A program made the position numbers and the translations under genes. This document shows, in pieces, positions 21,958 to 33,599 of a DNA stretch of 64,000 nucleotides. The notes under the pieces were generated by a model that ran no database searches, was not told the origin of the DNA, and worked only from the letters and a program-made list of their open reading frames with translations. Numbering within the stretch: the first letter of the stretch is position 1; each line of letters opens with the position of its first letter. Source of the DNA: Sesamum alatum (lineage: Eukaryota > Streptophyta > Magnoliopsida > Lamiales > Pedaliaceae); contig JACGWO010000006.1 in assembly GCA_034509735.1 (NCBI GenBank), positions 10,803,001-10,867,000 on the forward strand, given 5' to 3'.

Positions 21958-24041
21958 CCGGTTCGGTATATAGGCCTAGGGTTTTGTGTGCGTTTTAAGC
22001 ATGAAAACGCGTATGGCATGATTTAATTAATTCTTGGTGTTTTAATCGTAAAGCATGCCGTTTTCTTACTTTTAGTTATGTATGAATTTTGGTACTGTTG
22101 GTTGGCAAAATGAATAAAATGGGAGAAAACGGCACACGCGGCCAACCGGTGGCTGACCGTGCACGCTGTGCGCTCAGGCGAGGCGCGCGGCCGAACGCCA
22201 GGCGCAGACGGATGGTCGGGCGCACGCGCACGCAGACAGGGAAGCCCGCGCGCGCACGCCAGGCCAATACGCCGGGGCGCCTGCGCACTCGGAGCGCGGC
22301 CAGGGAAGCCGCGCGCGCACGCAGACAACAGACTTTGCAGGCAGCGCGGCAGGGCGGCGCACGCGGGCAGAGGTGCCTCCGCGCGGCAGCCTGCCGACGC
22401 GCACCAGCATGTGCAGCACGGCCGACCAAGCGCGCGCGCGAGCAGGCAGGGGCCTGCGCGCGCGTGCGCCCGGCCAGGCGTGCCCTGCACGCGCGTAAGG
22501 GTAGGCAGTAGGCTGGGCTTGCTGGCCTGTGTGCACCGGCAGAACGCCGCCAGTGGCGGCGGTCGGTTAACGTCTATGTTTTCTCGTTATTTTAATTTTT
22601 TGGATAATTCTGAAAAATTAGTTTTATTTAATTTTGCATATTTTCTTAAAGAACATTATTTGGGAGGTTGTTGTATTGGATTAGGAATCCCGGGAACTAC
22701 TCACCTTCTAATAATGAGGAAGGGTCTTCCTAAATGAGAAAGGTTATTGCCAACGGTTGTGCCATATTTTTCATACGTAGCTCATTTATTTATCATGGGA
22801 TGATGTGATTGGTAATCATGGATTATATGCATATGTTTACATGATTGGAAATCATGTAATTATGTGCGTTTATTGAGAATGGATGATCACGAGCCCTAGA
22901 CCGAATGTGTGGTTTAATTTGTGTTGGGCCTGTGTGCCTCTTTTTGTTTCTCCCTCTCCTCTTCTAGTTGCCTTGGAATAATAAGGCATTCTATCTCCCT
23001 CCTATTGTACTCCCCCCGGGTTTTCGTTGGGGTTTCTTTTTACACATGTAATGAGGGTAGTATAGGAGTGAGGATTTTATTTTATGTAATTGGTGGAGAA
23101 AAAGGAAGGTCCGCATGGAGAGCCCAGAATGGAGGATCCAAGGCGTTTCCATGAAGATTTGAAAGAGAAAAGAGACCAAGGCCCATCAGCATGATGATCG
23201 GGTTGCTATTACTGTAATAGTATAGGACCAACCCTAGATTGACCATAGATCCACTACGGGCTCAGTGGGTCGCATAGGATTTGGGCTTGTGATCATCCAA
23301 CAGGGGCGTGCTAGGCTTTAATTTTGCATGTGGCTTTTATGGTGAATGAATGGTTTTTTATTTATCATGTTACTGCCATGGGATGCAAATTTTATATTAC
23401 GCATTATGGATGAATGTGTTTATGTATGAGATCTCGGTCATTTACAACTCTCACTTGGTTGGACCAAAGTTCAAATATTAGACCCTTGATAAATGGACAC
23501 GGACTTTGAGAGTTTGTCCATGCCTTCCAATCCATGGCATAGTGAGGAAGCTGATTTAGGTCGATGGCGTGGTCTCACGAGTCGTGGCATGACCATCGTG
23601 CTTAAAAGAAGTTGCACTATGTCATGAACGAAGAGTAGACCACTGTTACCTGTCTCACGAGTCGTGGACGTAGCAGTGGGTCTATGATTCGGTCGATTGG
23701 GTCGGGTCTAACGCCCAATTAGTGTGATTCGTTTGAAGTCCTCGGGGTCACGTGAAAGGGTGAGGCAATTATCTTGGGAATCTCGTGGAACAAGAATGGT
23801 ATGGTATACCTCCCACAGGATTCTTCCCATGCGAATCGTAAAAGCGAGGTATGGGAAAATCACTATGGATCCCAAGCCCACTAGGAAAGGATTTCCCGAA
23901 AACGACGTTTGAGAGTATCGTGTTTTCATATAAATAGTGGGAGCATTAAATGACTAAAGTCCAAGCGTTTAATTATTTATCAAAACTTCCGTCTTTTAAA
24001 ATTCTACTGATCGTAGTTCTATTTTAAATGTAAATTTTAAA
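21958..24041 (+). other. Copia leader between PBS and gag
   Basis: About 2.1 kb with no convincing protein. It contains the GC-rich island (listed separately) and a block near 23257-23306 (GGGCTCAGTGGGTCGCATAG, then GATCATCCAACAGGG) that recurs in two other copia leaders of the window (about 1184-1240 antisense, and 31757-31805). Then come repeated CTCACGAGTCGTGG words near 23575 and 23655, and a segment matching the region just before gag in the other copies. Leader length and conservation suggest a function in packaging, dimerisation or translation of gag RNA; this is inference. Confidence 0.6.
22125..22565. other. Extreme GC-rich, CpG-rich island in the copia leader
   Basis: About 440 bp that is almost all G and C with many GCGCG words, against AT-rich sequence on both sides. 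The four overlapping long open frames here (both strands, up to 192 codons) are rich in Ala, Arg, Gly and Pro and have no domain. They follow from composition, not selection on protein. A counterpart is in the minus-strand copia (about 1935-2190) and a shorter trace at 37085-37200. Confidence 0.75.
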
Positions 24042-25242
24042 ATGTCTAAGAACCCATTATCAACCATACTTGAGACCGACAAGTTTAACGGAATAAATTA
24101 CAACGATTGGTTGCGCAATCTAAGGATAGTCCTAGATTACAAGAACCAAGGCTACGTCATGGACGAGCCGTTCCCTAGGACCTTGCCAGAAGGATCCACG
24201 CCAGAAGAACGTGAGACATTCGAGACTTGGCACAAGGATAACCGAAAAGTCCGTAGCATCATACTTGCCTCTATGACGAATGAGATTCAGAAGCAATATG
24301 AAAGGCTGGACGATGTCCCTTCCATTATGGCTCGCCTGAAGGATTGCTATGCAGTCCCGGACCGGCATACTAGGTATGTCGCGACGAAGGCGTTCTTTGG
24401 AACTAAAATGACCGAAGGATCCTTTGTACAAGAGCACGGGGTTAAAATGCTTACCTTGGTGGAAAAGCTCGATGACCTCAAGGCAGGGCTCGATAACGAA
24501 ACGTACATAGATGTGATCCTTCAGTCTCTCCCACCCTCCTTCGACCAATTCATTGTTAACTATAACATGAACACACTTGAGAAGGGTATTCATGAGTTAA
24601 TCAATATGTTGGTGCAATACGAGGCAACGACCAAAAGTCTACGCCGTCGGTATTGTTTGGAGATGCTTCGACTTCCAAGACGAAAGGCAAGGGTGCCGGA
24701 CGTTGGAAAAGGAAGAAGGGAAAGGGAAAAACCGTAAAAGCAGCTACAAACACTAAGAGTGTTCCTATTTCCAAAGAGGGGAAAGGCAAAGGAAAAGGGA
24801 AGGTTGACTCCAAGCAACAGTCGAGGGTATATGACATATGTATTAATTGCCGTGAGAAAGGGCATTGGAAGAGGGATTGCCCCAAACTCCTCTCCAAACA
24901 AGGTATTTTTGTGATTGAGGTTAATATGGTTACTAACTCTGCCTCTTGGGTATTAGATACCGGCTGTGGAGCTCACATTTGCAATGACTTGCAGGTGCTA
25001 AAATGAAGTAGAATACTGGGTAGCAGGGATATGATCCTAAAGCTTGGGAATGGCAAGGCCATCTCGGCAGAAGCAGTAGGATCCACCACTCTAGTAGTTA
25101 GTGATCGTATTAGTATAGAGTTAGAGCAAGTTTATTATGTACCTAGTATGATTAAAAACATCATTTCCATTCCGTTGTTAGACAATTGTGGATATGAGTT
25201 TATGATCAATAAAAATTGCTTTTATTTGATGAGGTGTGGCAT
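24042..25242 (+). pseudogene. Copia gag and protease start
   Basis: ATG at 24042 opens a 231-codon frame with the UBN2-type gag core: TILETDKFNGINYNDWLRNL, ASMTNEIQKQYERLDD and LVEKLDDLKAGLDNETYIDV, then LQSLPPSFDQFIVNYNMN. A frame change at about 24640 (a one-base indel) moves to the frame with a Lys/Gly-rich tail, the CCHC knuckle CINCREKGHWKRDC, and the protease-like motif WVLDTGCGAHICND (DTG plus the zinc-like H and C seen in copia). Homology ends near 25242, where an LTR fragment is fused. Gag would assemble particles; protease would mature gag-pol. The element cannot make a complete polyprotein. Confidence 0.9.
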
Positions 25243-26443
25243 TACTTTGTTTATGTTCACATTATCTACTTTATACATATCTGTTCACTACGTAAACAAA
25301 GCCCACAGACTGAAAACGTATTTTGGGGACTGGGACTATGCTTGGAGGTAGGTCCATGAGATCAGTCTCGCCGAATCAGTTCGGAAATCTCCAAGTCAAG
25401 GAATCTCGAAAATGGGTACCGAGATTCCCCTTGAGACTTACACTAAGCATCTGCTATCGTATTTCATCGACGGGTGACGCAGGTCGTCTAAGCAGTATTA
25501 GTGGGTTAGCCTGCTAGGGAGCAGCTGACTGAGGTGACTCGCGGGAACCGTCTTACAGAGGACCTTGAGTAGGGTCGGCTAGGTATGACGTGTGTTCTCG
25601 GTTCCAACGGTACAGGTCAAGTCCTTTGACTTGAGGAACTGCTGAGTTTACCTGTATGTCAGGTCTGTATCTTAGATATGGTGAGAGATTGCCAAGAAGC
25701 AGTTGAGTAGTCATAAGTCATGTCTAGTACATCTCTGGTGTACAGAGTGACAGCAGTTTCCAAGAAAGGATCTGTCTCCTGTCAAAAGGCATTGACAGTT
25801 GAGTCTCACGTATGCTCTGTGTCTTGTCCCTGAACAGAAGGGAAGGTTTCCCTTGCGGCGTTTGGTAAGGACAGACCGACACTTAGGTCCAAAATGGATA
25901 CCTGCGTTTTTTGTACCCTAGACCCTAAGTGGTGAGACCGTAGACAGAAGGATGAGTGAACTGTTAGAGCCTAAATGTTCATCCCCGAACATTCACCTAG
26001 TCTCTAGTGCCATGGACTGTTGCTAGATGGCCACCCATGGTAACGGGTGGATTCTAGGAATCCGACCAAGTCTAGCTGAAAGGTGAACCTAAAGAGTTAC
26101 ACACAATCCACACACATTAAGTATTTAATTTAGAATTAAATATTGGAGAAATGGAATGATTAAATTGGATTTAATCGGGTCCTTTATTTTCTTGGAGAGA
26201 ATTAATTCCTTTTATTAGATAAAAGGGATTGATCTAATAAATTGGATTTATTAGAAAATTAATTTAATGGGCCTAGAATAAATATTTATATTTATTATAT
26301 TTATCTATTTCCCTTTAGAATATTTAAATAGGTTTTAAATATTCCATTAAACTAAATTAAGGGTTGAGATTAAAAGGGGAGATGGATGGCTAGGATTAAG
26401 TTTGACTAGGTCAAATACTACTTTGACTAGGACTTTGACTAGG
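25243..26443 (+). repeat. Internal LTR-A fragment fused into copia pol
   Basis: Aligns with the solo LTR from about its base 115 to about base 1325, lacking both termini. It starts ACTTTGTTTATGTTCACATT directly after protease sequence and stops at GACTTTGACTAGGT, then continues as RNase H sequence. It has no target duplication, so it entered by recombination or deletion, not by integration. Confidence 0.85.
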
Positions 26444-26797
26444 TGTAACAAGTCGATATCAGTCGTGTGCCGGAGAGGCGCACTGGAGTGCAGTCAAGAC
26501 TATCCTGAAGTACCTGAAAAAGGACTAAGGACATGTTCTTGATCTATGGCGGTAGAGAGTTGATACTGGAAGGCTATGGCGACACTAGCTTCCAGTCGGA
26601 TGACGATGATGCCAAGTCTTAGTTTGGTTTTGTATTTAGACTAAATGGTGGTGTGGTTACTTGGAAGAGTTCCAAGTAGGCTACCACGGCGGACTCCACC
26701 ATAGAGTTCTGAATACATAGCGGCTTTGGAAGGTGCTAAGGAGTGGTTTGGTCGATGAGTCTGTAATTATCTAGCATTGCTAAGCCTGTAATTATCT
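26444..26797 (+). pseudogene. Duplicated copia RNase H segment, copy 1
   Basis: Nearly the same sequence as 27860-28227, with about ten to fifteen differences in 320 bases. Both copies carry the same inactivating changes, for example a TAA after YLKKD and a TAG in the SSK-stop-AT segment. The duplication therefore happened after the element had decayed. The end has a local 27-base tandem repeat (CTGTAATTATCTAGCATTG twice). It lies upstream of the RT segment, out of normal domain order. Confidence 0.85.
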
Positions 26798-26804
26798 AGC
26801 ATTG

Positions 26805-27660
26805 TTCCAATCCTCCGTAGGTCGGCCAGAGTATCCCATGCACCTGATAGGTATGGATTTCTGGGCTTGACCTGTCAGTTGGATAATGATCCAAAGACAT
26901 ACGAAAAAGCAATGTCGGACATCGATTCGGACAAGTGGCTTGAGGCCATGAAATCCGAGATGGACTCGATGGGTACAAACAAGGTTTGGACCCTAGTAGA
27001 TCCACCCAAAGGGGTTAAACCCGTAGGGTGTAAATGGGTCTACAAACGTAAGCTTGGAGCTGACGGGGAGGTTACAACCTTCAAAGCCAGGCTTGTAGCG
27101 AAAGGTTACACTCAGCAACCCGGGGTCGATTTTGAGGAAACCTACTCGCCCGTAGCAATGGCCAAGCCCATTCGGATACTGCTTGCCATAGCAGCATGGT
27201 ATGACTATGAAATATGGCAGATGGACGTGAAAACGGCCTTCCTCAACGGTTTCGTAGAGGAAGAGATCTATATGGATCAGCCGGAAGGTTTCACAACTGT
27301 TGGAGAAGAGCAGAAGGTCTGCCGTCTCCAAAGGTCCATCTATGGCCTCAAACAAGCTTCCCGAAGCTGGAACATACGTTTTGATAAAGTCATACGGGGA
27401 TATGATTTCATCAAGAACGATTCCGATCCTTGTGTATACAAGAAGATCAGTGGGAGCTCAGTTGCGTTTCTGGTGCTTTACGTGGATGACATTTTGCTCA
27501 TTGAGAATGATGCTAAGATGTTGGGTACCACTAAAGCTTGGTAGTCAACGCAATTCTCCATGAAAGATATGGGCAAGGCATCCTACATCCTTGGCATCAA
27601 GATCTACAGGGATAGATCTAGAATGATGTTAGGAATGGCCCAGTCCTCGTATATTAACAA
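26805..27660 (+). pseudogene. Copia reverse transcriptase, mostly open
   Basis: The 225-codon frame (26867-27544) holds the copia RT core: KWLEAMKSEMDSM, VGCKWVYKRKLGADGEVTTF, KARLVAKGYTQQPGVDFEET, YSPVAMAKPIRILLAIAAW, QMDVKTAFLNGFVEEEIYM, KQASRSWNIRFDKVI and the catalytic VLYVDDILLI. The frame begins after a degraded connector (RSARVSHAPDRYGFLG-like) at about 26815; a TAG occurs at 27542-27544. RT copies RNA to DNA. It is the most complete RT in the window but lacks gag-integrase in frame, so it is not a working element. Confidence 0.9.
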
Positions 27661-28430
27661 AGTCTTGAAGAGATTCAAGATGGAGAACTCAAAATGAGGA
27701 TTTCGTCCTATGAGGCATGGAATTAAGTTATCCAAGAAGCAGTCTCCTAAAACTGATGAGGAGCTTAAAAGGATGTTGGACATCCCCTATGCCTCAGCCG
27801 TAGGCAGCATACCGTATGCTGTTCAGTGCACTAGACCTGATGTGGCTTTCGCTTTGAGCGTAACAAGTCAATATCAGTCGTGTGCCGGAGAGGCGCACTG
27901 GAGTGCAGTCAAGACTATCCTGAAGTACCTGAAAAAGGACTAAGGACATGTTCTTAATCTATGGCGGTAGAGAGTTGATACTGGAAGGCTATACCGACAC
28001 TAGCTTCCAGTCGGATGACGATGATGCCAAGTATCAGTTTGGTTTTGTATTTAGACTAAATGGTGGCGTGGTTACTTGGAAGAGTTCCAAGTAGGCTACC
28101 ACGGCGGACTCCACCATAGAGTTTTGAATACATAGCGGCTTTGGAAGCTGCTAAGGAGTGGTTTGGTCGATGAGCTACATCCAAGGGTTGGATGTAGTAC
28201 CTAGCATTGCTAAGCCTGTAATTATCTTTTATGATAATAACGGGGCGATAGTGCTTGCAAAGGAACCGAGATCTCATCACGATCCAAGCATATTCTTAGA
28301 CGTTACCATCTGCTTAGAGAGATGGATAGCACGAGTGACGTTCAGTTGGACCGAGTCAGCTCAGCAAAAAACATAGCAGATCCACTTGCTAAGTCCATGT
28401 CGCAAGTTGCCCATACTCACCATCTGAATA
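27661..28430 (+). pseudogene. Copia RNase H, copy 2, at the natural position
   Basis: Contains PYASAVGSIPYAVQCTRPDV and AFALSVTSQYQSCAGEAHWS leading to AVKTILKYLKKD, then a stop. Downstream, with stops, the sequence continues through IFYDNNGAIVLAKEPRSHH to the end of pol. This is the C-terminal RNase H that removes RNA from the hybrid. Stops and frame changes are numerous. It precedes the PPT and 3' LTR in the normal order. Confidence 0.88.
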
Positions 28431-28465
28431 AGAGGTTTGAGGTCAATGGGTGATTGGCTTTAGGT

Positions 28466-28477
28466 TAAGTGGAAGAT
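28466..28477 (+). other. Polypurine tract of the copia element
   Basis: The purine stretch ending AGTGGAAGAT directly precedes the LTR start TGTTAGAATAGG. In copia elements this purine run primes plus-strand DNA synthesis. Confidence 0.75.
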
Positions 28478-30468
28478 TGTTAGAATAGGTGACCAGAAAG
28501 CCAATAGGTTTGGCGATTTGTAACCTATCTGACAACTTGATGTAAATATAATATTATTATGTGATGAATAAGATGAGTGTTCGTCATCATTGGATGAGTG
28601 CCGTGTTTCATCAGCGACAGGCGTGGGACGCCTACACGATCTTGATGGGTTGGTCGACTGGGGTCGAGCCGACTGGACTGACTCGCGGGGATCATCATAT
28701 GGAAGCCTTGGAGGCTTGGTCGGTATGATTGATTTTCCCCGGTTCCGATAGTGCGAGAGTAATTCTCAGACTTGAGGGATCATGGCAGTCGCGTGCACAT
28801 GACGGCTGTATCTTGGATCTGGCGAGAGGTAATCATTCTGTAAGATGATTATCATAAGACTTGTCCAGTGCAGTCGGAATGTGTAGCGAGGACGGTGGAT
28901 TCCAAGAAGAGGATCCGTCCCCTGTCAGTATGTGACAGAGGTATCTCCTATGCACTCGGAGACACGTTCATGCTGTTTGAAGCTGTGGCCACAGTGGTTG
29001 GTCGAACAGGGAATGGTTTCCTGTGTCGATGCAATGAAGCATACGTGGTCTCGAGAATTAAGCATAAATGCCTAGTCAAGGATGGGAACCGACGCCCAAT
29101 TCCATACCCTAGACTAAGGCAGGGAGACGATAGACGGAAGGATCGTACCGGTACAAAATTGGCGCCTAAATGTTCACGCCAATTCACCTAGTCTCTAGTG
29201 CCATGGACCATTGCTAGACGGCCACCCATGGTAACGGGCCCTTGTGGGACACGGGCCCAAGTCTAGCTGAGGGTGAACCTAAAGGGTCACACACAAATTA
29301 CCAGGAGGTTGAGAGATCGACTTGGAGTCAATCTCGAAGGATAAATAAGTAATTGGATTACTTAAGGGAAAGTCCATTGGATGGACGGGCCGATATTGTA
29401 TCGGGCTTTCATTTAATCGGTAAATTGGATTTTCGATTAAATATGGAAAGTTGAGACGTTGGATCTTTTAATTGGATTAAAAGATCAACGAGAATAATTT
29501 AAATGGACATTAAATTGGATTTAATATTGGGTTCGTCGTAATTGGATTACGATAAAACCCGGTCCGTTAAATTATACCCGAGAGGAGAAATAATTCCTAT
29601 TTTGGAATAGGAAGAAGTTGGACTTCTTCCCTTAATTAACATGGCCAACATGCTCCTTTGGAGGAAGCAAAATCAGCCATGTTTCATGCTAGGTGGTATG
29701 TTGACTTATCTCTTTTGGAAAGAGACAAATCAACTCCAATCAAGCTCTTCCCTTTTGGTATGATTTGATCATACCATAAATTTTGGTAGGCTTGATTGAA
29801 GAATTGATGGTGATTGATTGGAATGAATCTAGACATCCTTGGATGAACCTAGACACATTCCAATAATCACATTAATTATGTATATATATTAGAATATACA
29901 ATACCAAGCACAAGTGATTCATCATTCATCTTTTTCTAGGAAGAAGAGAAGACAAAAATCCCTCTCCTCTCTCTCAACTCTCGGCCCTCTCTCCCTCTCT
30001 CACACTTGTGTTCTTCACTTGATTTTGAATCAAGAAGAAGAACAAAGTAAGTTTAAGAGAACACTAATTCATAGTGTTCTTCTCTTAAACCGATTCCTTC
30101 TTAAACCCATTCTTTTCTAGCAAGAAGAACGTGTGTTTCTTCCGGTATGGTGTGGATCACATTTGGAGAATCCATACGTTTGGATTTCGTGAGCATTCCG
30201 GAGAAGGAACAACGGAAGTAGCCGGGAGCATACGCTAAACAATCAAAGGTAACGGTTTATTACGCTTTGATTGATTATATATATTTATCTATGCCCTATG
30301 TGTTTAATATTCATTTCCAATATTTACACATCCTACATCGAACGCCCGGTTGAGCACCCAAGGGCACAACCCTTGGGATTTGTTTATTTAAATTAGATTT
30401 AATTTACGCACTATCTCCTCGCTTTCTTGCTTCCGCTCGCGCTCCCGGGCGGATCCGCTTGTCCTTCA
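28478..30468 (+). repeat. Copia 3' LTR, subfamily B
   Basis: Starts TGTTAGAATAGGTGACC at 28478 and ends GTCCTTCA at 30468, 1991 bp. Close to the minus-strand LTR at 2431-4613 but clearly different from the subfamily-A LTRs, with which it shares only the start and blocks such as CCTAAA...CACACA and the GATCC ending. The 5' LTR of this element (17976) is subfamily A, so the element is chimaeric or the two LTRs belong to different elements. The open frame at 28868-29191 is part of the LTR. Confidence 0.87.
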
Positions 30469-31507
30469 TCCATGGTAACGGGCAGATTCTAGAAATCCGA
30501 CCAAGTCTAGCTGAAAGGTGAACCTAAAGAGTCACACACAATCCACACACATTAAGTATTTAATTTAGAATTAAATATTGGAGAAATGGAATTATTAAAT
30601 TGGATTTAATCGGGTCCTTTATTTTCTTGGAGAGAATTAATTCCTTTTATTAGATAAAAGGGATTGATCTAATAAATTGGATTTATTAGAAAATTAATTT
30701 AATGGGCCTAGAATAAATATTTATATTTATTATATTTATTTATTGCCCTTTGGAATATTTAAATAGGTTTTAAATATTCCATTAAACTAAATTAATGGTT
30801 GAGATTAAAAGGGGAGATGGATGGCTAGGATTAAGTTTAATTAGGTCAAATACTACTTTGACTAGGACTTTGACTAGGTCAAAATCCTAGTCAAAATAGT
30901 CTTCTTTAGAGTTGGAGTTTGAAAAGGATTAAACTCCTCCTCTATATATAGTCCTAGCCCCTCACTATTAGAAAGGTGATGAAACTCCAACACACACACA
31001 CATACACAACTTGGCTCTCCCTCTCGTCCGCCCTCTCTCTCTCTCTCTCAAGAAAATAGTTTCTTGTTCTTTTATTCTTGGAACAATGAACTTAGGAGAT
31101 TTAATCCCGTTAACCTAATAACGTGTGATTAATTCATCCTCTCCAAAGATACTTGTTCGTTCGCTAGCACGACGTGCAAGATACGTGGGTGGATTGCGTG
31201 TTACAATCTGGAGAATCTCACGTACGAGATTTGGTGCAAATCGGGGACAACGCTAGTACCGGTTAGAAGACGAAAACGACAATCGGTAGGTTCCGATTTA
31301 ATTTTTGTTGGTCTCTTTATTTAATCCCTATGGCCTCCATGATTATTTTGTATGCTTTTAATTCATGAGATACACCAAACACCCAGGAACTTCAAGGGTA
31401 CACCCCTTGAATGTGTTCTTTTATTTACGTAAAAGCATGATTTAATTTTTGTTATTTAATTTTATACCGCGCTTCCGCATTCGCGCTATTTCCCGGGACG
31501 ATCCACA
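30469..31507 (+). repeat. LTR-A fragment abutting LTR-B
   Basis: Begins TCCATGGTAACGGGC right after the LTR-B terminus and corresponds to the last half of the subfamily-A LTR (solo bases from about 19915 to about 20947). It ends at GACGATCCAC. It has TATATATA at about 30943. It may be the damaged 5' LTR of the copia relic that follows. Confidence 0.82.
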
Positions 31508-32519
31508 ATCTTACATATATCCCATTTCACGCCTTGTATTGTTAAGGCTTGCTTTCTCTGTTAATTCCATGTGTTCTTTCAAATGTAGTGAGAGTAGTTT
31601 GGATTATGGTGAGGTCTTATATTCAGTATGTAATAAAGCAAGCCTATGGAGAAGGAGGCCCAAGGTGGATCAAAAGGAGTTACAAGGCCCATTAGAATTA
31701 TAATGGGTTAATACTTTTGTAACAATATAGGACCACCTCATACAGACCATAGACTCACTTGGGCTCAGTAGGTCACATAGGTTGAGCTTGTATCATCCAA
31801 CAGGGATTATGCTATATTTATTGCATGCGGCCCATTTATTTATTGTTTTGTAAATATTGGATATTTACGCATGCAAAACGTTAACGTGATGAGGTCTCGA
31901 TCAATTTTCAAACAAACTCTCACTTGATTGGACCAAGTAGAAATATTAGGCCCTTGATGAACTTGGATCAAAATGATTTTGATCCCTCCATGCCTTCCAT
32001 CCAGAGCAATGTGGTGAGGAGCTACCACTACCCAAATGTGGTCTCACGAGTCATGGCACATTTGGATTAGAGGAAAGCTGCACCATTATTGTGAACAAAA
32101 AATACGCACACTGTTTCCCTGTCTCACGAGTCGTGGGGGCGACAGTTGAGGTATGATTTGGTTGATGGGTTGGGTCTAACACTGAGTAGCATGATTTGCT
32201 TGGAGTCTTCGGAATCATGTGAAGAGGTGATGCAAAATAACTTGAGAATCTCATTGGATGAGAATGATATTGGATAGCTCCCATAAGGTTTTCTTCATAT
32301 GAATCGTAAAAACGGGGAATGGAGATCATGCTTGTGGATCCCGAGCCCATTAGGAAATGGTTTTTCGGAACCCCACTTGAAAGTGGTAGGTTTTCGTAGA
32401 ATTAGTGGGGGGTTAAAGACTAATGACCATGTTTTCAACTTGAATAATAATATTACCATCATTTGCTGAGTTTTGCTTCACATTTCTTAAATGAAGATAT
32501 TTGTAGAATTCCTTAAACA
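31508..32519 (+). other. Leader of the third copia relic
   Basis: Includes the conserved GCTCAGTAGGTCACATAGGT and ATCATCCAACAGGG blocks found in the other leaders, the CTCACGAGTCGTGG word near 32122, and the AATCTCATTGGATGAGAATG region. The GC-rich island is absent here; the leader is shortened. No gene is recognised. Confidence 0.65.
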
Positions 32520-33430
32520 TGATTCTGGAGACGAACAAATTCAATGGTACAAACTACAATGACTGGCTGCGAAATCTGAGGGTTGTCCTCGATTTTGAGA
32601 ACCAGGGCTATGTCTTGGACAAGCCACTCCCAAGGGCCTCGTAGGAAGGATCCTCGCTTGAAGAACGTGTGACATTCGACAAAATGGCTTAACGAAACTG
32701 GAAGGTTCACAGCATCATATTGGCTTCGATGTCTAATGATGTCCAGAATCAATATGATAGGCTGGACGAGTTCTCCTCCATAATGCTCCGCATGAAAGAT
32801 GTTTATGCAATCCGGATAGGCATATTAGATATGTCGCCACAAAACATTCTTTAGGACCTAGCTAACTGAAGGGTGCTCTTTTATAGAGTCATGGATCAAG
32901 ATGTTATCCCTAGTGGAGAAGCTCGAAGACCTCAAAGCTGGGCTTGATAATGATACGTACATTGACATATTCTTCAATCGCTTCCTCCATCCTATGACCC
33001 GTTTATTATTAAGTATAACATGAACGAAAAGTCCATTCATGAGTTAATTAATGTACTAACCCAATACGAGGCAATGAACCACAAGTCTGTGCCATCAGTA
33101 TTGATAGGAGAGGCTTTGACCTCCAAAACCAATGGCAAGAGGTCCGGACATTGTAAGAGGAAGAAGGGAAAAGGGAAGGCTATTACAGTCATTACTTACG
33201 CTCCAAGCGCCCCTATTGCCCTAGTGGGCCGGCGGTTCACAACGGTCAAAGGCAAATGATACCTACATGAATTGCCAAGGAAAGGGGCATTAGAAGAGGA
33301 AGTGCCCACAATTCTTCTTCAATCAAGGTATGTTTGTGGTTGAAGTTAATATGATAACTAATTTTGCTCATGGGTATTGGATACCAAATGTGGTGCTCAC
33401 ATCTGCAATGATTTGCAGGCGCTGCAAAGA
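32520..33430 (+). pseudogene. Third copia gag and protease remnant
   Basis: The start (ATGATTCTGGAGACGAACAA) parallels the gag at 24042 without its first codons. Recognisable parts are NDWLRNLRVVLDFENQGYVL, then a TAG; NEKSIHELINVLTQYEA (open frame at 33020); a Lys/Gly tail; a damaged CCHC region with NCQGKGH-like spelling at about 33260-33310; and a protease region (a VLDTKCGAHICND-type stretch) near 33370-33415, where the catalytic DTG appears as DTK. Frames change several times. It is a copy of the same gag family, out of service. Confidence 0.82.
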
Positions 33431-33599
33431 AGCAGAAGGGTAACCAAGAGTGAGATCACCTTAAGGCTAGGCGATGGCAAGACCGTTGCTACGGAAGTTG
33501 TATGATCAGTCGAGTTAGCTATTAGTGATCATGTTAAGGTTGTACTTAAGGATGTGATGTACCCAGCATAATTAAAAATATTATTTCTATTCCCGTCTT

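Noticed and set aside
22023..22737. Long open frames (up to 192 codons) in the GC-rich leader island
   Set aside because: They occur on both strands in several frames at once and are Ala/Arg/Gly/Pro-rich with no domain, as composition alone predicts.
28868..29191. 107-codon frame in LTR-B
   Set aside because: Not preserved in the minus-strand LTR-B copy; chance frame.
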